In this document: piece after piece, positions 34,801 through 42,436 of the stretch
Layout of the letters: every line of letters begins with the position of its first letter
How positions within the stretch are numbered: the first letter of the stretch is position 1
NCBI RefSeq assembly: GCF_009754945.1
Contig: NZ_WPIN01000019.1
Coordinates: 1 to 64,000, forward strand
Origin: Spirosoma arboris
Lineage (GTDB): Bacteria; Bacteroidota; Bacteroidia; Cytophagales; Spirosomataceae
DNA: 64,000 nt
Direction of reading: 5' to 3'
Program-made: the position numbers and the translations under genes
Notes under the pieces: generated by a model
Database searches by the model: none
The model's input: only the letters and a program-made list of their open reading frames with translations
Told to the model about the DNA's origin: nothing

Positions 34801-35073
34801 ACAGCGCAGCCCATCAAACCGGGTTACTCCTTTCACCGTCGCAATCCAGATGAAACCAGGGGCATCCTGAGTAATGGACATTGTGTAATTAGCCTTCAGA
34901 CCCTGCTGTAGTGAAAGTCGTTGAAACGCCAGAGCAGGTGCCTGTCCACGCCCTTGTGTCCAACAAAAAAGCAGTATAACCAGTAAAAGCTGAGTCCGTC
35001 TCTCACGAAACCAGCTTTGTCGATTATACACACCAGCTTTTGTCCGACTATCACTATTATAGCTACGCATCAT
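31855..35073 (-). CDS. Reg_prop/Y_Y_Y sensor histidine kinase (LytS type)
   Basis: This 1072-residue sensor starts with a signal peptide or anchor. Two seven-bladed beta-propellers built of Reg_prop repeats follow (about 55-700, WVGTQEGLNRF-type units), then a Y_Y_Y domain (about 715-790), a membrane helix (about 800-818), a short coiled coil and the His_kinase domain with NPHFLYNSLNAIRLF and an HATPase (DDGVGRAW). This resembles the sensor half of Bacteroidota hybrid systems, but no receiver is fused. The plus-strand LytTR regulator at 36619 may be the partner. Confidence 0.92.
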   Translation of the reverse strand: MMRSYNSDSRTKAGVYNRQSWFRERRTQLLLVILLFCWTQGRGQAPALAFQRLSLQQGLKANYTMSITQDAPGFIWIATVKGVTRFDGLRCLNLTYQPDNPRSLSHRIARYVFTARDGTLWVGTQEGLNRFEPATQSFQRYSFTHLGAGCNFIRAITESQDGRLWLGTKEGVIHLNPVTGEASLLTLPYGPDTDAKNIRRMLLNGQTLWIGTQIGLYAYDLSTKRVRYFQHEAATATSLPDDHITSLARNPQTGEILVGTNQGYLTGLTPETGVFRIIARLGIDQPVSAILFTHTGDLWVGVSGAGLHHYDAQTNQFLRYLNNENNARSLISNSISALKEDRSGVIWVLTNDAGVCWFNPTVDKFHSLFDEVGYKPINTLGFDAAALSVDRTTNSLWVATRDGIVQINLKSKVYRQYHHDPKNANSLINNYVYSILADQRGQVWVGTSIGLDRLHPATGQVEHILSLTPPVKSVNGSIANLDKNIAGNQVFGLAEAPDGRLFIGTNEKLTIYDPKTGRFSHQFNDPRIEKLPGKNYNTLFFDRHQNLWVGGLGPVYKISPDLRLLATYTHSDDPQSLPDEGVTAFAEDRFGRMWLGTDNGLACLNQKTGKSQVFTTRQGLPFDDISALILVGDTLWLSTSHGLASMDVRRFQIKPFNETDGTAPSEFESGSAIQDSTGRIYFGGTHSLVYMQPNAIRQNRFVPPVYLISLRANGQEMVQNPSVTPSGLELQSNQNMFTFEMAALSFDNPADNQYAYKLENFDEDWNQEGNRSFASYTNVPPGDYVLHVIAANNDGVWNRAGYRLPITILAPFWKTAWFRVIALITLLTLTGFVVRWREQQRTREQREKSELRERIAASEMKALRSQMNPHFLYNSLNAIRLFILQNDSDNADKYLVKFARLMRLILDNSRQEWVSLASELEQLTLYLELEQLRFDHKFDFSVTADPSLSLEKTAIPPMIIQPYIENAILHGLAHKQTKGHIQLLIERQSDHLDCTVDDDGVGRAWTQSLKKQSSTHQSVGLRVTEDRLQLIGQRSGQAAGVTIIDKHDDQQQATGTKVVIQLPFISVRSENG

Positions 35074-35380
35074 ACTCGTTCAGATACCCTCAACTGGTTC
35101 AGTCGGTCTACGGAGCGAATATAGATGATTCAGAGGCAGTCTTCATAAATTGGTAACGTATTGTATTCTCGATCAATCAATTTCTGCAATTCTCTTTCCA
35201 AAAGCGTCCAACCAAAGATTGGCTGTCTACTACTAATTGCGAGTACGAGCTTTTAGGGCATTTGCAAGAAAGTGAGAACTAACAACCAGTTATTTGTCCA
35301 AATCCACTTGTTGTTAGTTCTCATTATTTTACACAAAAAAATATGCATTCTTTTGTCAATTAATTATTCTCTATGAGCTT
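35074..35380. promoter_or_regulatory. Divergent intergenic region of the two kinases
   Basis: This 307-nt gap separates two divergent kinase genes and must hold both promoters. It contains an inverted repeat with 14-nt arms (TGAGAACTAACAAC at 35273-35286 and its complement at 35310-35323). That could be an operator or an RNA hairpin. I see no gene here. Confidence 0.4.
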
Positions 35381-36622
35381 GTGGCAAATGATAAACGAAT
35401 CGCATCCCGACCAACCTCCCAGCAATCCTTAAAAAATGAACTGGAAGTAGAACGGATTATTAATTTTTTTGCCATGTCGCTTCTGGAGCAAACAACGGTA
35501 GAAGAAGTATTATGGGATGTAGCCAAGAATTGTATTGCCCGTCTGCATTTTGTGGATTGTGTCATATATCGTCTTGATGAAGATCGTAAAGTGTTGGTAC
35601 AGAAAGCCGCCCACGGTCCGAAAAGTCCATCCGAATACGTTATTCATGAGCCAATTGAAATACCATTAGGACGTGGCATTGTGGGCGAAGTAGCCCTGAC
35701 TGGCCAACCCGAACGGATTGGGAACACCGCCCTGGATAAGCGCTACATTGCCGACGATGCCGTTCGCTATTCTGAGATTACGGTACCCATCTGGCTTAAC
35801 GGACGGGTATGGGGTGTACTTGATGCTGAGCATCCAAAACGGAATTTTTTCCGCCCACATCATCTAACCGTATTGACCAAAGTAGCCGCCTTATGCGCTC
35901 AGAAACTCCGTCGGGTTGAAACGGAATTGGCTTATCAGCAGGCCCGGCAACAATTGTCAGACAATAACCGACGAATTGCTGAAGCTAAACTGATGGCTCT
36001 CCGAATGCAGATGAATCCACATTTTGTATTCAACAGCCTGAATGCCATTAATAAGTTTGTCCTGCAAAACGATAGCGAACAAGCCTCGCTTTACCTGACC
36101 AAATTTGCCCGGCTAGTACGACAGGTGCTGGCCAATACCCAAACAGACTGGGTATCTCTGCACGATGAGTTAGCAGCCTTACAGAGTTATATAGAACTGG
36201 AACAGCTGCGTTCGGACGACCATTTCGATGTAACTGTACGCATAGATCCAAAGTTGAATGCCGATTCGGTTCAGGTACCACCGCTGCTGATTCAGCCTTA
36301 TGTAGAAAACGCTATTCGGCATGGACTGCTAGCGCAAAAAAATCGCCGGTCAATGCTAAAAATTGACTGTAATCGAATTGGAAATCGCCTGGCTATTGCC
36401 ATTACCGACAACGGTATCGGGCGGGAGGCAGCGATTAGTAGCCGACCTCAAAACCTCAATGCCCACCAGTTTCATGGTAGCCGAATTGCCGAAGAACGGG
36501 TGGTTTTAGTGAATGACCTATACGATGTTGATGCCCGGATTGATTGCCAGGACTTAATTGGGCTGAACGGACAACCTGATGGAACTTGCATAACGTTTAC
36601 CATGAACTTAAAACCGCAATGA
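35381..36622 (+). CDS. GAF-domain sensor histidine kinase (LytS type)
   Basis: The frame opens with a GTG at 35381. An N-terminal GAF domain (about residues 25-185) with GRGIVGEVALTGQPERI is followed by a short coiled coil and the His_kinase block (QMNPHFVFNSLNAINKFVLQ). A C-terminal HATPase (ITDNGIGREAA) completes the 413-residue protein. No membrane helix is present, so it senses a cytoplasmic signal. The stop overlaps the next start in ATGA, giving a clear kinase and regulator pair. Confidence 0.9.
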   Translation: MANDKRIASRPTSQQSLKNELEVERIINFFAMSLLEQTTVEEVLWDVAKNCIARLHFVDCVIYRLDEDRKVLVQKAAHGPKSPSEYVIHEPIEIPLGRGIVGEVALTGQPERIGNTALDKRYIADDAVRYSEITVPIWLNGRVWGVLDAEHPKRNFFRPHHLTVLTKVAALCAQKLRRVETELAYQQARQQLSDNNRRIAEAKLMALRMQMNPHFVFNSLNAINKFVLQNDSEQASLYLTKFARLVRQVLANTQTDWVSLHDELAALQSYIELEQLRSDDHFDVTVRIDPKLNADSVQVPPLLIQPYVENAIRHGLLAQKNRRSMLKIDCNRIGNRLAIAITDNGIGREAAISSRPQNLNAHQFHGSRIAEERVVLVNDLYDVDARIDCQDLIGLNGQPDGTCITFTMNLKPQ

Positions 36623-37359
36623 CTGCACTACTGATTGACGATGAAAAGCACTGCCGCGATGTGTTAAGTCTGCTCCTGAAGCGGTACTGCCCTACCGTCC
36701 AGATACTGGCGACCTGCGCCAGTGGCGCCGAAGGCCAAACAGCGATTGAAACCTTACATCCAGACCTTATTTTTCTGGATATTGAAATGCCTGGTATGAG
36801 CGGTTTCGATATGCTGGAAGCCTGCCGCTATAATAAGTTCCGGGTGGTTTTCACAACGGCCTTTAACGAATATGCCATCAAAGCTATACGGCACAACGCC
36901 CTGGATTATATCCTGAAACCGGTTGACAAAGATGAACTGATCCGGGCGGTTGATAAAGCGGAGCAGGAATTAGCCAGTCAGGCCCCAGCCCGCATCGACC
37001 AGTTTCTGGACTATCTGCAAAACCAGCGCGCTGGTGACCGGATTGCCCTGCCCACTATGGAAGGATTACAGATCATTCATAGCGAAGAAATCTACTATTG
37101 TGAATCAGATGGTGGCTATACGCGATTTGCCTTGAAAAGCGGGCAGATCATCCTGATTTCCAAGACACTGAAAGAAGTGGAAGAGGTCTTAGAAAGCAAG
37201 GGGTTTTGTCGGGTCCATCACAGCTACCTCATCAATCTTCGTTATGTACAACGCTACATTCGGGGCGATGGTGGAGAAGTTGTCATGGCAAATAACAAGG
37301 CGTTGCCTGTTTCCCGGAACAAGAAACAGGAGTTCCTCAGTCTGCTGGAGAAAATATGA
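36619..37359 (+). CDS. LytTR-type response regulator
   Basis: The start at 36619 overlaps the kinase stop, so the longer frame is not used; the product is 246 residues. The receiver (about 3-115) has the acidic pair near the N-terminus (LLIDDEKHC) and the phospho-acceptor aspartate in LIFLDIEMPGMSG. The lysine is in ILKPVDKDELI. The LytTR DNA-binding domain follows (about 145-243, EEIYYCESDGGYTRF). It would bind direct repeats upstream of target genes. Confidence 0.93.
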   Translation: MTALLIDDEKHCRDVLSLLLKRYCPTVQILATCASGAEGQTAIETLHPDLIFLDIEMPGMSGFDMLEACRYNKFRVVFTTAFNEYAIKAIRHNALDYILKPVDKDELIRAVDKAEQELASQAPARIDQFLDYLQNQRAGDRIALPTMEGLQIIHSEEIYYCESDGGYTRFALKSGQIILISKTLKEVEEVLESKGFCRVHHSYLINLRYVQRYIRGDGGEVVMANNKALPVSRNKKQEFLSLLEKI

Positions 37360-37473
37360 TGCGTTTCGTTAAAGCCGCTCTACGTGTTTTAGTAGTCAAA
37401 CTTTATTCTAAATTGCATCGTTATCAACCGAAAGCGCGAAACTACAACTCATCATACTCAAAGAGACTGAGCT

Positions 37474-37632
37474 ATGAAAACAATCAAACATAGTATCCCT
37501 TCCTCCGCGAAGGAGAGCCCGGTCGTCAAGAAAATTCTTGCTGACAAGAAGGCATTAAGGGAGCATTGGGCGAACGTAAAAAACGTGACGAGTGTCAGTG
37601 AAAAGAAGCCAGACCACCTACAATCCGTATAG
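37474..37632 (+). CDS. Possible small basic protein, 52 aa
   Basis: ATG 37474 opens a 52-codon frame with a lysine-rich helical sequence (VVKKILADKKALREHW) and a GAGCT word ahead of the start. It overlaps the frame at 37592-37837 by about 40 nt, an arrangement seen in toxin-antitoxin pairs and other coupled genes. No family is recognised. Confidence 0.4.
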   Translation: MKTIKHSIPSSAKESPVVKKILADKKALREHWANVKNVTSVSEKKPDHLQSV

Positions 37633-37837
37633 CTGCAAACGAGAAGACACGCCTACGGGCACAAACTTTTTCTTTACTACTGATTGGGGAGTGCGCTATG
37701 TGGCGCACTTTTCTAGTTATGGGTACCTGTTCGGAGCACATCAGATCGGCGATCGTGAATGGCCATGTAACTATTTAATTCAATGCCCTGTCTTCCAGTA
37801 CAATAAAAAAAGCCATCAAGCTATACGGGATAGCTGA
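37592..37837 (+). CDS. Possible DUF6169-like short protein
   Basis: This frame starts with a GTG inside the previous gene. Its core (NFFFTTDWGVRYVAHFSSYG) resembles small proteins of unknown function in Bacteroidota. The final 11 codons run through the hairpin that ends the opposite gene, so the natural C-terminus may be lost and this may be a truncated remnant. Identification is weak. Confidence 0.35.
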   Translation: MSVKRSQTTYNPYSCKREDTPTGTNFFFTTDWGVRYVAHFSSYGYLFGAHQIGDREWPCNYLIQCPVFQYNKKSHQAIRDS

Positions 37838-37846
37838 TGGCTATTG
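37803..37846 (-). terminator. Terminator of the S9 peptidase gene
   Basis: AGCCATCAAGCTAT and ATAGCTGATGGCT pair with one bulged base around a 5-nt loop. On the minus strand the stem is followed by a T run. It lies 39 nt beyond the stop of the peptidase gene. Confidence 0.7.
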
Positions 37847-37884
37847 AAGTAGTCAGGTTGTAGAGGAGGTAAGTGTAAAGACGC

Positions 37885-40365
37885 TTATTTTCCGCTACCC
37901 AACTTACCGGCTTTGTTTGGTTGCCCGGCAGCCGTTGGGTTTTTCACGTACTTATCTAACCAGCCGTTCATTTCCCACAGCATGTGTAGTAGTGATTCTT
38001 TGGCTGTGTAGCCGTGGCTCTCGTATGGCAAGAATACCAGTCGGGTTGTGGCACCAAAGCCTTTGAGGGCATTGTAATAGCGCTCCGACTGGATTGGGAA
38101 TGTACCCGTATTATTGTCGGCTTCACCGTGTACTAACAGCAGGGGCGTTTTCATCTTGTCGGCATTCATGAACGGCGACATGTTGTTATACACTTCAGGT
38201 GCCTGCCAGTAGCTACGTTGTTCGTTCTGAAATCCAAAAGGCGTTAATGTACGATTGTAAGCACCGCTACGGGCAATACCGCCTTTAAACAACTTACTGT
38301 GTGTGAGCAGGTTCGCGGTCATGAACGCCCCATACGAATGACCGCCTACGCCTACACGGCTCGAATCGACCACGCCTAACCGAACACCTTCGTCAACGGC
38401 AGCTTTGGCGCTCGATACGAGTTGCTCAACATAGGTATCGTTTGGCTCTTTATCGCCTTCACCCACAATGGGGATGCTGGCGTTGTCCAGAATAGCGTAG
38501 CCCATCGTTACGAAAGCCGCACCACCCCAATAGCTAATTCGGTTGAATTGGTAAGGCGAACCGGACACTTGGCTGGCCGCTTCTTTGCTTTTGAACTCGG
38601 CCGGATACGCCCACAAAAACGTTGGCAGCGGCCCTTGTTCTTTCTTATAACCAACAGGCAAATAAAGCGTAGCAGTCAATTCAACACCATCAGCCCGCTT
38701 GTAGCGAAGTTGTTGTTTTTGTACGCCTTTCAGTTGTGGGTAAGGGTGCGGGAAGAACGTTGCCTGAACAGGAGCAATCTTAGCTTTCAGGTTCCGAACG
38801 AAATAGTTAGGGTTTTCGTCGGGCGTTTCGCGAGTGGTCAGAATTACCTGCTTGGTCGCGTCCAGAACAGCAACAGGACGCTCGAAATACGGAGCTGCCG
38901 ACCGCCAAAGCTCTTTAGTCTGCTTTGTTTTCAGACTCAACAAGCTCACAAAAGGCCGGTCACCCTCTGGCGATGAACCCACCGCGTTAAGCATTAGAAT
39001 ATCACCCGTTGGCAACAAATTCAATACTTCGCGACCATATTGGTTATGCTTCATATCGGGTTGACCAGGATTCGTATACCGATCTTCGTATGAGCGATCA
39101 AATAAAACCGATGTTTGCCAGGTAGTTGGGTTAACGATTTTGGTGATCGTTTTACGGTTCTGCCACCAACGTTCGGTCGCCAGCGCTGTCGTCTCATTGC
39201 CCCAATCGAAATTCTCGAAACGGAACTGAGCCGCATAAATTTCTTTCGGCTGAGCCGAGAATGGTGCTTCAAGCTGGAAAACTTTGTCCCGAACATCGGC
39301 CTTCACTTTGGGGTCGCCATTATCCTGAGCAACGGTGTAGTACACTGTTGCCGGAGCATCAGCCCGCCAGCTAAAATCGCGGGGGCCGGTAGGAACACCG
39401 TCACGGCTGTAGGGTACGGCCTCCTGCAAGGGACCATCGTTCAAGGTTTTTACCAGCGAACCAGCGATGGCATAAACTTCCGTTTTAAGCGGAAATCGGT
39501 TTACAGGAACCAGGTACGAAAACGGTGTATGAACCGTCTCGATCATCACATACTTACCATCTGGCGATGGGTCTGACGAGAGAATAATACCGGGCTGACC
39601 AATGCTGGTGACGGTTCCATCTAAACCCAATCGCACAACCTGCGCGGTGGTATAATACGCAAACTGCTTTTCGTCGGACGGATTCTTTAGCAAATCCTGG
39701 TACGTTGGTGCCTGACCACGCGAACCTTTTACGTTTTCCTGTGTAGTTGGCCCGGCTGGAACCCGACTAATCTCGGGCGCTGGTCCACGACCCGCCGGAA
39801 TTGTTTTTACAATCAGGCTTTTGCTATCAGATACCCAACGATATGGTACGCCCAGGGTTGCATTAATGGCAATTGAGCCAACTTTTTGGGCTGCTGCCGT
39901 AGCTACATCGGCGATATACAAGTCGATCCGGCTGTCGGTCGAATTCGCAAACGCAATCTTTGTTCCATCGGGCGACCATTGAACGAAACTAAGCAGGGGC
40001 GTAGCAGGAAGGCCCGTTATTGCTTTTTCGTCTTTGTCGGTCAGTTTTTTAAGTTTCAGACCAGTGATGTAGCGCGCCCGACTGGGGCCGTTGTTTGCTG
40101 GATTCAACCGCAAGCCAGCCAGTTTAAATTCAGGTTGAGCCAGTTCGTCGATGCTGGGCGCACCCGCCTGTTCCAGAAATAACATCATATCCCCTTTGTC
40201 CGACATACTCACGTTCGGAGTGGGTGGCATCGTTACTAAATCGGCTAACGCTTTGGGGGGCGTTTGATAGACCGGTGCATCCTGAGCCTGCCCGCTAAGC
40301 GAGAGTGCAATCCAGGAAATAAACAAAAGCCATCGGCTTTTTCTAGTCGTTAGGTTGTGAAGCAT
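37885..40365 (-). CDS. S9-family prolyl oligopeptidase
   Basis: This 826-residue protein has an N-terminal signal peptide, a beta-propeller (about 60-540, with PDGTKIAFANS and PDGKYVMIE) and a C-terminal alpha/beta-hydrolase. The catalytic triad is visible as Ser in GVGGHSYGAFMTA, Asp in HGEADNN and His in ESHGYTAKE. It is probably a periplasmic oligopeptidase of the glutamyl or dipeptidyl type. It follows the SusC/SusD genes on the same strand but is separated from them by a clear terminator. Confidence 0.9.
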   Translation of the reverse strand: MLHNLTTRKSRWLLFISWIALSLSGQAQDAPVYQTPPKALADLVTMPPTPNVSMSDKGDMMLFLEQAGAPSIDELAQPEFKLAGLRLNPANNGPSRARYITGLKLKKLTDKDEKAITGLPATPLLSFVQWSPDGTKIAFANSTDSRIDLYIADVATAAAQKVGSIAINATLGVPYRWVSDSKSLIVKTIPAGRGPAPEISRVPAGPTTQENVKGSRGQAPTYQDLLKNPSDEKQFAYYTTAQVVRLGLDGTVTSIGQPGIILSSDPSPDGKYVMIETVHTPFSYLVPVNRFPLKTEVYAIAGSLVKTLNDGPLQEAVPYSRDGVPTGPRDFSWRADAPATVYYTVAQDNGDPKVKADVRDKVFQLEAPFSAQPKEIYAAQFRFENFDWGNETTALATERWWQNRKTITKIVNPTTWQTSVLFDRSYEDRYTNPGQPDMKHNQYGREVLNLLPTGDILMLNAVGSSPEGDRPFVSLLSLKTKQTKELWRSAAPYFERPVAVLDATKQVILTTRETPDENPNYFVRNLKAKIAPVQATFFPHPYPQLKGVQKQQLRYKRADGVELTATLYLPVGYKKEQGPLPTFLWAYPAEFKSKEAASQVSGSPYQFNRISYWGGAAFVTMGYAILDNASIPIVGEGDKEPNDTYVEQLVSSAKAAVDEGVRLGVVDSSRVGVGGHSYGAFMTANLLTHSKLFKGGIARSGAYNRTLTPFGFQNEQRSYWQAPEVYNNMSPFMNADKMKTPLLLVHGEADNNTGTFPIQSERYYNALKGFGATTRLVFLPYESHGYTAKESLLHMLWEMNGWLDKYVKNPTAAGQPNKAGKLGSGK

Positions 40366-40435
40366 AAAGTAGAGGATGTTTCAGGTTATTGGGTAATAAA
40401 GATAAGTCGAAAACAAATGGCCTATGCCATAAAAA

Positions 40436-40463
40436 ATGCCGCAGCCAGTACTGGCTGCGGCAT
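40436..40463. terminator. Terminator of the SusC/SusD operon
   Basis: A perfect 28-nt palindrome (14-nt arms) is followed on the minus strand by a T run. It lies 8 nt beyond the stop of the last gene of the operon. Confidence 0.85.
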
Positions 40464-40470
40464 CTAAACG

Positions 40471-40950
40471 TTAAAACGAAATTCGATAGCCGACTTTTTT
40501 GTAGTTTTCATTCGGAGTGATGTCCGAACCGTTTCCTTCCAATATCAAAACCAGATCAACTGTTTGGGTTGTACCGGTCGGAGCCGCCCCGGTCAATATA
40601 TTGACAGAGCAGCTTCCAAAACTGGATTTAGCCGGAATCGTGAATGTCCCTCCGTTCAGACTGTAGTGGACACCTTCTACCGCTGTTGTGTTGTCTTTAT
40701 CGACGGAGAATTTGATGACCTCATCTGTATTCCGTTGGGCACCTACCAGATTCACCTGGGTAGTTTGCGCACCGGCTCCGTTCTTGATAGGCAGCAGTGG
40801 ATACGTTTTTCCAACGGCGAACGAAGTAACTACCGTTGCCTGAAACTCAACAACCGTTTTTTTATTATACAGGAAATCGTTTTCCTTGAAACATGAAGTT
40901 TGCGCAAGTAAAACAATACCTATCAGCGCGAAACGCAATAGTCTTTTCAT
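40471..40950 (-). CDS. SusCD-associated lipoprotein (DUF4843-like)
   Basis: The signal peptide ends in a lipobox at Cys20 (LAQTSCFK), so the 159-residue protein is an outer-surface or periplasmic lipoprotein. The rest follows the beta-rich pattern of the DUF4843 family found after SusD genes (VEGVHYSLNGGTFTIPA, with a Calx-beta-like look). It lies 9 nt from the SusD gene and ends the operon. It may take part in ligand binding. Confidence 0.75.
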   Translation of the reverse strand: MKRLLRFALIGIVLLAQTSCFKENDFLYNKKTVVEFQATVVTSFAVGKTYPLLPIKNGAGAQTTQVNLVGAQRNTDEVIKFSVDKDNTTAVEGVHYSLNGGTFTIPAKSSFGSCSVNILTGAAPTGTTQTVDLVLILEGNGSDITPNENYKKVGYRISF

Positions 40951-40959
40951 AGTAATGGC

Positions 40960-42411
40960 TCAGTAGTTATAGTTTTGCTTCAGGTTACGGTTATTGTTGA
41001 TCTCGCTGATCGGAATCCGGGCCAGAACACGATAATCTGTGAACGGAAGATTAGTAGGCAATTTGACAATGTCGCGACCAAGTCGTTTCAGATCCCAGAA
41101 CCGGTGTCCTTCGAACGCAAACTCCAGACGACGCTGTTTGATGACCTCATCCAGCAAAGCGGTGCCAGTCAACCCTGTTTTTTCGGGCAATCCCGAGCGC
41201 GTCCGGATGGTGTTCAAATCTTTAATTGCATCAGCCTCTCTTCCCAGTCGATAATAGGCTTCGGCCCGGTTCAGATACATTTCTGAAATACGAATCACCG
41301 GCACGTTATCAAGGTTAATAGTCCCGTTTTTGCCCAGGAATTTAGTCGTCTCGATGTTTTGTGCACCGCGTCCTTTTGTTCCTAATTCATACAGTTGGCG
41401 ACGAATGTCCAGCACCGCGCCCGATGCATCTTTCTCTGATTCCAGATCGGCCAGAAGTGCCACCGTAGGCACAACATCCCCGAATCCGCCGGTTTGCGCC
41501 GTGTTACCAAGCGTTACCAGCGTCGTGAAGGTTGTTTGCAATGAGGTGTTTACGCCAATGTTCTCATTTGTCTGAAAATTAATTTCAAACATCGACTCTG
41601 GGTTAATAGCGGTACGCCAGCCTGCGATATACGTGGTTTTAGACTGAAATACGCCTACTCCAGAGGCCAGCGCACTGGTTGCCATATCGGCCGATTCTTG
41701 GTATTTACCGGCATACAGTGCTACGCGAGAGTAGAGCGCCTGGGCTGCTCCTTTAGTGGCATAAGCTGGACCCCGTGAAGTAGCAGTCCCCGTCAGTTTA
41801 TCGATAGCTGTTGTCAGATCGGTCAAGATCTGCGTATACACTTCATCAATGGATGGTCGGCTTGGATAGGCTACTTGTGGCAATGTTAATACGCCCGTCA
41901 GTGCTAGCGGAACACCACCCCGATTATACTCATTAATAATCGCAGTAGGCATATAAGCATAGGCTTTCACCAAATCGAAATACATCAATGATCTCAGAAA
42001 CAGACATTGTCCCATATAGGAGTTGCGCTGTGCATCTGTCATAGTCACCTTAGGCAGGGCGTCCAGTACCAGGTTTGCCTGATTGATACCATAGTAATCC
42101 TGCGTCCAGTTAATCATGTGATTGCCAGGCTGATTCTGATATTCAGGAACCAGGCGGCTCGAGTTGTTAGTCGCCCGTCCATTATCAGCGAGCACTTCAG
42201 GGAGGGCAATCAAATCCCGACCATACAAATCCGTACTTTGCAAGGCATCATAAACAGCATTGACGGCGGCATTAACTGCTTCCTGAGTGGTAAGAGCTGT
42301 CGATGAATCAACGGCGGTTTTAGGCTTTACATCTACTAGGCTACTACAGGCAAAGAGCCCACCCGTTAGGATCGTCGTGGCCAGTACCCGCTTAAACATG
42401 TATGTTTTCAT
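40960..42411 (-). CDS. SusD/RagB-family outer-membrane lipoprotein
   Basis: The 483-residue protein has a signal peptide with a lipobox at about Cys22 (GGLFACSS). The SusD tetratricopeptide scaffold is shown by EAVNAAVNAVYDALQ near the start and by the C-terminal RISEMYLNRAEAYYRLGRE, RRLEFAFEGHRFWDLKRLG and IPISEINNN. It forms the lid of the nutrient uptake complex with SusC, located 26 nt upstream. The ligand (glycan, peptide or other) cannot be read from sequence; the adjacent peptidase gene would fit a peptide substrate. Confidence 0.93.
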   Translation of the reverse strand: MKTYMFKRVLATTILTGGLFACSSLVDVKPKTAVDSSTALTTQEAVNAAVNAVYDALQSTDLYGRDLIALPEVLADNGRATNNSSRLVPEYQNQPGNHMINWTQDYYGINQANLVLDALPKVTMTDAQRNSYMGQCLFLRSLMYFDLVKAYAYMPTAIINEYNRGGVPLALTGVLTLPQVAYPSRPSIDEVYTQILTDLTTAIDKLTGTATSRGPAYATKGAAQALYSRVALYAGKYQESADMATSALASGVGVFQSKTTYIAGWRTAINPESMFEINFQTNENIGVNTSLQTTFTTLVTLGNTAQTGGFGDVVPTVALLADLESEKDASGAVLDIRRQLYELGTKGRGAQNIETTKFLGKNGTINLDNVPVIRISEMYLNRAEAYYRLGREADAIKDLNTIRTRSGLPEKTGLTGTALLDEVIKQRRLEFAFEGHRFWDLKRLGRDIVKLPTNLPFTDYRVLARIPISEINNNRNLKQNYNY

Positions 42412-42436
42412 AAACTAAATAACAAGGATGAAGTGA

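Noticed and set aside
38422..38976. A 184-codon plus-strand frame inside the S9 peptidase gene
   Set aside because: It is antisense to a clear enzyme with an intact catalytic triad and shows no recognisable protein features.
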